This document shows positions 61,087 to 64,000 of a stretch of 64,000 nt of DNA, piece after piece; position 1 is the first letter of the stretch, and each line of letters opens with the position of its first letter. The DNA is from Seriola aureovittata (taxonomy: Eukaryota; Chordata; Actinopteri; Carangiformes; Carangidae): positions 18,971,552-19,035,551 of the forward strand of contig NC_079386.1 in NCBI RefSeq assembly GCF_021018895.1. Reading direction: 5' to 3'. Under the pieces are notes generated by a model, which was given only the letters and a program-made list of their open reading frames with translations, had not been told where the DNA came from and made no database searches. A program made the position numbers and the translations under genes.

Positions 61087-63686
61087 CGCTCTGATCCTCT
61101 TAATCCAACAGTCAGATTATTATAAATCCACGGGGATACTTCACCAGGAGATGAAGAGGAGCAGAAACAGAAAAGCTAAGTTTAATCTATAAACCTTAAG
61201 ATTCGGGTTATAGATTAAAGTTAGCTTTCACATGAGGCTGTGAAGAGAGCGCGAGCTGGAAAGTCCCTGACTGTCTCTAGAAGACGGAGGGAGGCTTTTA
61301 TTTGGTGGCTGGGTGGGTGGGCGTGGCTTAACAGCTCAGTGATAAGTTACATATCACCATGGTGACGTCACCAGGGTAAAGTCTGAAACTAAAAGGAACA
61401 TGCTCTGTGTGTCAGATCATTAATGATGATGGTTTAAAAACAGCCGTCACACAAAGGGCCTGAACATGATGTGATTACATGTATATTACATTATGAGGAT
61501 GGGTTTTATGTATGTAGCTGTAGTTACAGTGGGACTCGGAGCGTCGGAGAGGAAGACGCCTCACTGCAGAGCAGAGGAGGGCGTGCATGTTCCCTGCAGC
61601 TCTTCTTGTAAATCATGTGACCTGCTGATCAACAGCAGGGAAATGAAGCTGCTTCAGTTTTGTTTCTCTTTAACTTCTGCTGCTCAGTGTTTCTGACTTC
61701 ACTCACCAACATCTCATTGTATTTCATGTATTTGTTTTCATGGATAAAATGAAAAAATAAACGGAATAAAAGACTTTACAGCTGCTCCACCTCGACCAGC
61801 AAACAGCAAATAACTGCTGTTGATCCGTAATACTCAAGTCATATTATAACAACGTAATGAAAACTTAAGCCTTTTCTCCTACCAACACTACGTCTGTATG
61901 TTCCCTGAAGTAAATGACCTGAACTTTACCTCCCACTTCTACAACAGAACACCAGCAGAAAGATGAGGCTGTAGGTAAAGCCTGGAAACCAGACTGATTC
62001 ACAGGTCTGGAACAGACCACCCCGAATTAAAGAGGTTATCAGGAAGGGTAAAAGGTTAAAGGTCATTCTCCTTTATGGCAGACTGCTGCAAGCTGCAGTG
62101 TGTAGGTATCTAGTTGGGCTGAACAATGTGCATGAGAACATGCTATGTGCCGTGTTCTGGGACTGGGCTCACCTTCCTTATCATACATACTTGGTTATAT
62201 ACTGCACATACGTTTTCTTCACATGAGCTGCTTCCAGTACCTTTAAGTGCTCAGACTTGAGTACTCTACTGGGGCCCTCATCATGGAGCATCAGTGTCAC
62301 GGCACCATTGTGTCCTGCAAAAAAGGTGGACATGATTTTCTATGCTTAGCTGACACCGAATGTCATGTGGATGTAGCAAAGGTCCGTGCAGAGCGTAGCA
62401 GTTACAGCGGATGCTCCACGATGAGTCCTGGACTGACCTGAGTGCGGCTGAACACTCGCACCCTTTTACACACTGGCAATAATCCACAGAGATCACAGTC
62501 TGTCCTGTGTTAACTATCCATTGTTATTAATACAATGAACACATGTAAGTGTAGATGACAAATAAATGAAAATGTCACATGTTTAAATGATCATGTTCAA
62601 ATGTTGCAGCATGTATTATTCCCTACCAGACATCTCCCTCTGCTGGTCATACTGTGTAACTCCACCCTGACATGAATGTTGCTGTTAACACGGGGTGATG
62701 AGCAGTTTATGTAGTAATCTATTTGTAACCAGCCGTGACAGCAGGGATGGTTTAGTTTTCACCTGGTCACTGTGTGTTACAATAACTACTGAGTACTGTG
62801 TCGCCAATGACAGCTTAGAGTATCCATGTGTACTCAGCAGTTACTAGTACATTAGCAGATGAGTACTGGACAAAACTTCATTGTCCATTAGATTTGCATA
62901 AAATGGAAATTTGTCCCAGACGACCCAGCAACTCAGTCAAACCATAAATATATAAGTACAAAAATACTCAAAATACACAATAAACCTGGATCAGGCCTTG
63001 AGCCCCGCCCACCACCTGCTGGCTCCAGGTGGACAGGTGAAAGAGCAGAGAGCATCAAGATGGTGAGAGGAGGAAACATCAGAGAGACTCAGTCAGACCC
63101 AGACTCAGAGTCTGAGACCAGAACCAGAGACTAGCAGACGGGTCAGAACCGTTAGCACCTCTTCAGAACGGTTAGCACAATTAGCATATTTAATTTGTTT
63201 ATGTTGCTTGTTAGCTTGTAACTTGCAGTGGCTAACACAGTGTTAGTGGTTTTGCTAATGCTAACTCTCTCTCTCTCTGGAGTGACAGATTTATTTAGCC
63301 CCGCCCCCCGTCCCTACCAGCTGACAGGATTGGTTCCTCAGGTTTGTGAGGTATGAAACCCTGGCTGTCTGAGTGTGTGTTTATGAGAGTCATTGGTTCA
63401 CTGCAGCTCAAGGTGGAATCAAAAACACCAAATATACATGTAAAAAATGTTAAAAACTATATTTAACTGTTGAGTCCTGCACCATCCCTGAGTTTATGCT
63501 TCTATAGACCAAGACTGGTTTTGATTTTTTTTCTTTACTGATTTTTCTTTGTAAAAAAATGTAAAGATCCTCAGTTGAGACAGAGGCACCACTGTGTTTG
63601 TCGTCATATTTATTGGAGAGTTTTGTGTCTTTAAGGTAAAAACAGTTGTAGTTGTAAACCACTGTCCTTACTGCAGCAGCCGAGAA
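61087..63686. other. Divergent intergenic region between V-set gene 6 and ITIM receptor 5
   Basis: No coding exon is supported. Short frames at 61493-61696 and 62247-62496 have no recognisable domain. The right part holds a copy of repeat family 4. Confidence 0.6.
62990..63390. mobile_element. Dispersed repeat family 4, copy 2 (inverted)
   Basis: Reverse complement of 33735-34090, with blocks AGAACCAGAGACTAGCAGAC and GACAGGATTGGTTCCT. Confidence 0.65.
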
Positions 63687-63704
63687 AACCACAGCCAGAG
63701 GAAG
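63687..63704 (+). promoter_or_regulatory. RUNX-like and ETS/PU.1-like sites of ITIM receptor 5
   Basis: AACCACA at 63687-63693 and GAGGAAG at 63698-63704, 69 bases before the ATG at 63773. The two motifs are closer together here than in the other copies. Confidence 0.5.
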
Positions 63705-63772
63705 AGGGCGGGCTCTACGTGATGTCACCTACACAACATGTAGAAGCTGATCACAGCCCTCTGAGCAGGACG

Positions 63773-63803
63773 ATGGAGCGCTCGTCTCTACACTGTCTGA
63801 TCT
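63773..63803 (+). CDS. ITIM receptor 5: first leader exon only (cut by window edge)
   Basis: ATG GAG CGC TCG TCT with a 31-base exon ending in CTGATCT|GTAAGT, the same length, phase and donor as the first exons at 7244, 30520 and 47989. The upstream RUNX/ETS pair is also present. The remaining exons lie beyond base 64000, so domains and ITIMs cannot be confirmed. Confidence 0.7.
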
Positions 63804-64000
63804 GTAAGTACAAAAGCTGTGTTTTCTAGAATAAGTGATGAACACACATTAACAGCTGATTGGAGATTACACGACTACAACACTCTGTAAGAGACGGAGG
63901 ACACAATCCCACAGCGTCACTGTGACCATCTTACATTCTCCTGAATGATCAACATCTGTTTTCACATCTGGACTCAGTGTTTTAGGTGGAAATGTTTTGT

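Overview
The window looks like vertebrate, specifically teleost fish, genomic DNA. Genes are split by GT-AG introns, almost all of them phase 1. There are many (CA)n arrays and other micro- and minisatellites, several families of short dispersed repeats, and immunoglobulin-superfamily (Ig) genes of the kind known from fish leukocyte-receptor clusters. The species cannot be named from the sequence. No bacterial operon, CRISPR array, rRNA or functional tRNA gene was seen.

The window is a cluster of two gene families laid out as a repeated, divergently transcribed pair. Plus-strand genes (complete at 7.2-11.3, 15.4-19.6, 30.5-34.5 and 48.0-52.7 kb; a fifth starts at 63.77 kb and runs off the edge) encode 304-322 residue type I receptors. 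Each has a signal peptide split over two exons, two Ig domains, a transmembrane helix with an Arg-rich stop-transfer, and a tail with one to three ITIMs. They resemble Fc receptor-like, Fc-gamma-receptor-like and leukocyte immune-type receptors. Minus-strand genes (3.6-5.0, 12.7-14.5, 24.3-27.0, 36.2-38.0, 44.7-46.2 and 59.7-61.1 kb) encode 184-213 residue proteins with one V-set domain of B7/butyrophilin-like type, a transmembrane segment and a short tail. Five of the six minus genes lie head-to-head with a plus gene, 0.9-3.5 kb apart; the gene at 36-38 kb has no visible partner.

Exons were assembled by hand from splice sites, frame and comparison between copies. All models stay open from signal peptide to stop, which supports them strongly. 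Within the plus genes, the block Ig1 exon / 79-bp intron / Ig2 exon is almost identical in all four complete copies, while the rest of each gene has diverged. The few amino-acid differences in Ig1 fall in three short windows. Transmembrane helices of several genes are encoded by tandem repeats such as (GTT)n, and several 5' splice sites sit at the edge of tandem arrays. A RUNX-like AACCACA plus ETS/PU.1-like GAGGAAG pair lies 60-75 bp before the start codons of the plus genes.

One working idea is that each pair encodes a cell-surface ligand or co-receptor and an inhibitory receptor inherited as a unit; this is inference. Outside the cluster, the left edge holds the 3' end of an unrecognised plus-strand gene with a poly(A) signal. 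The 53-59 kb interval has a possible first exon but no recognisable coding gene. Remaining gaps hold microsatellites, minisatellites, a 38-bp hairpin and at least seven dispersed repeat families.
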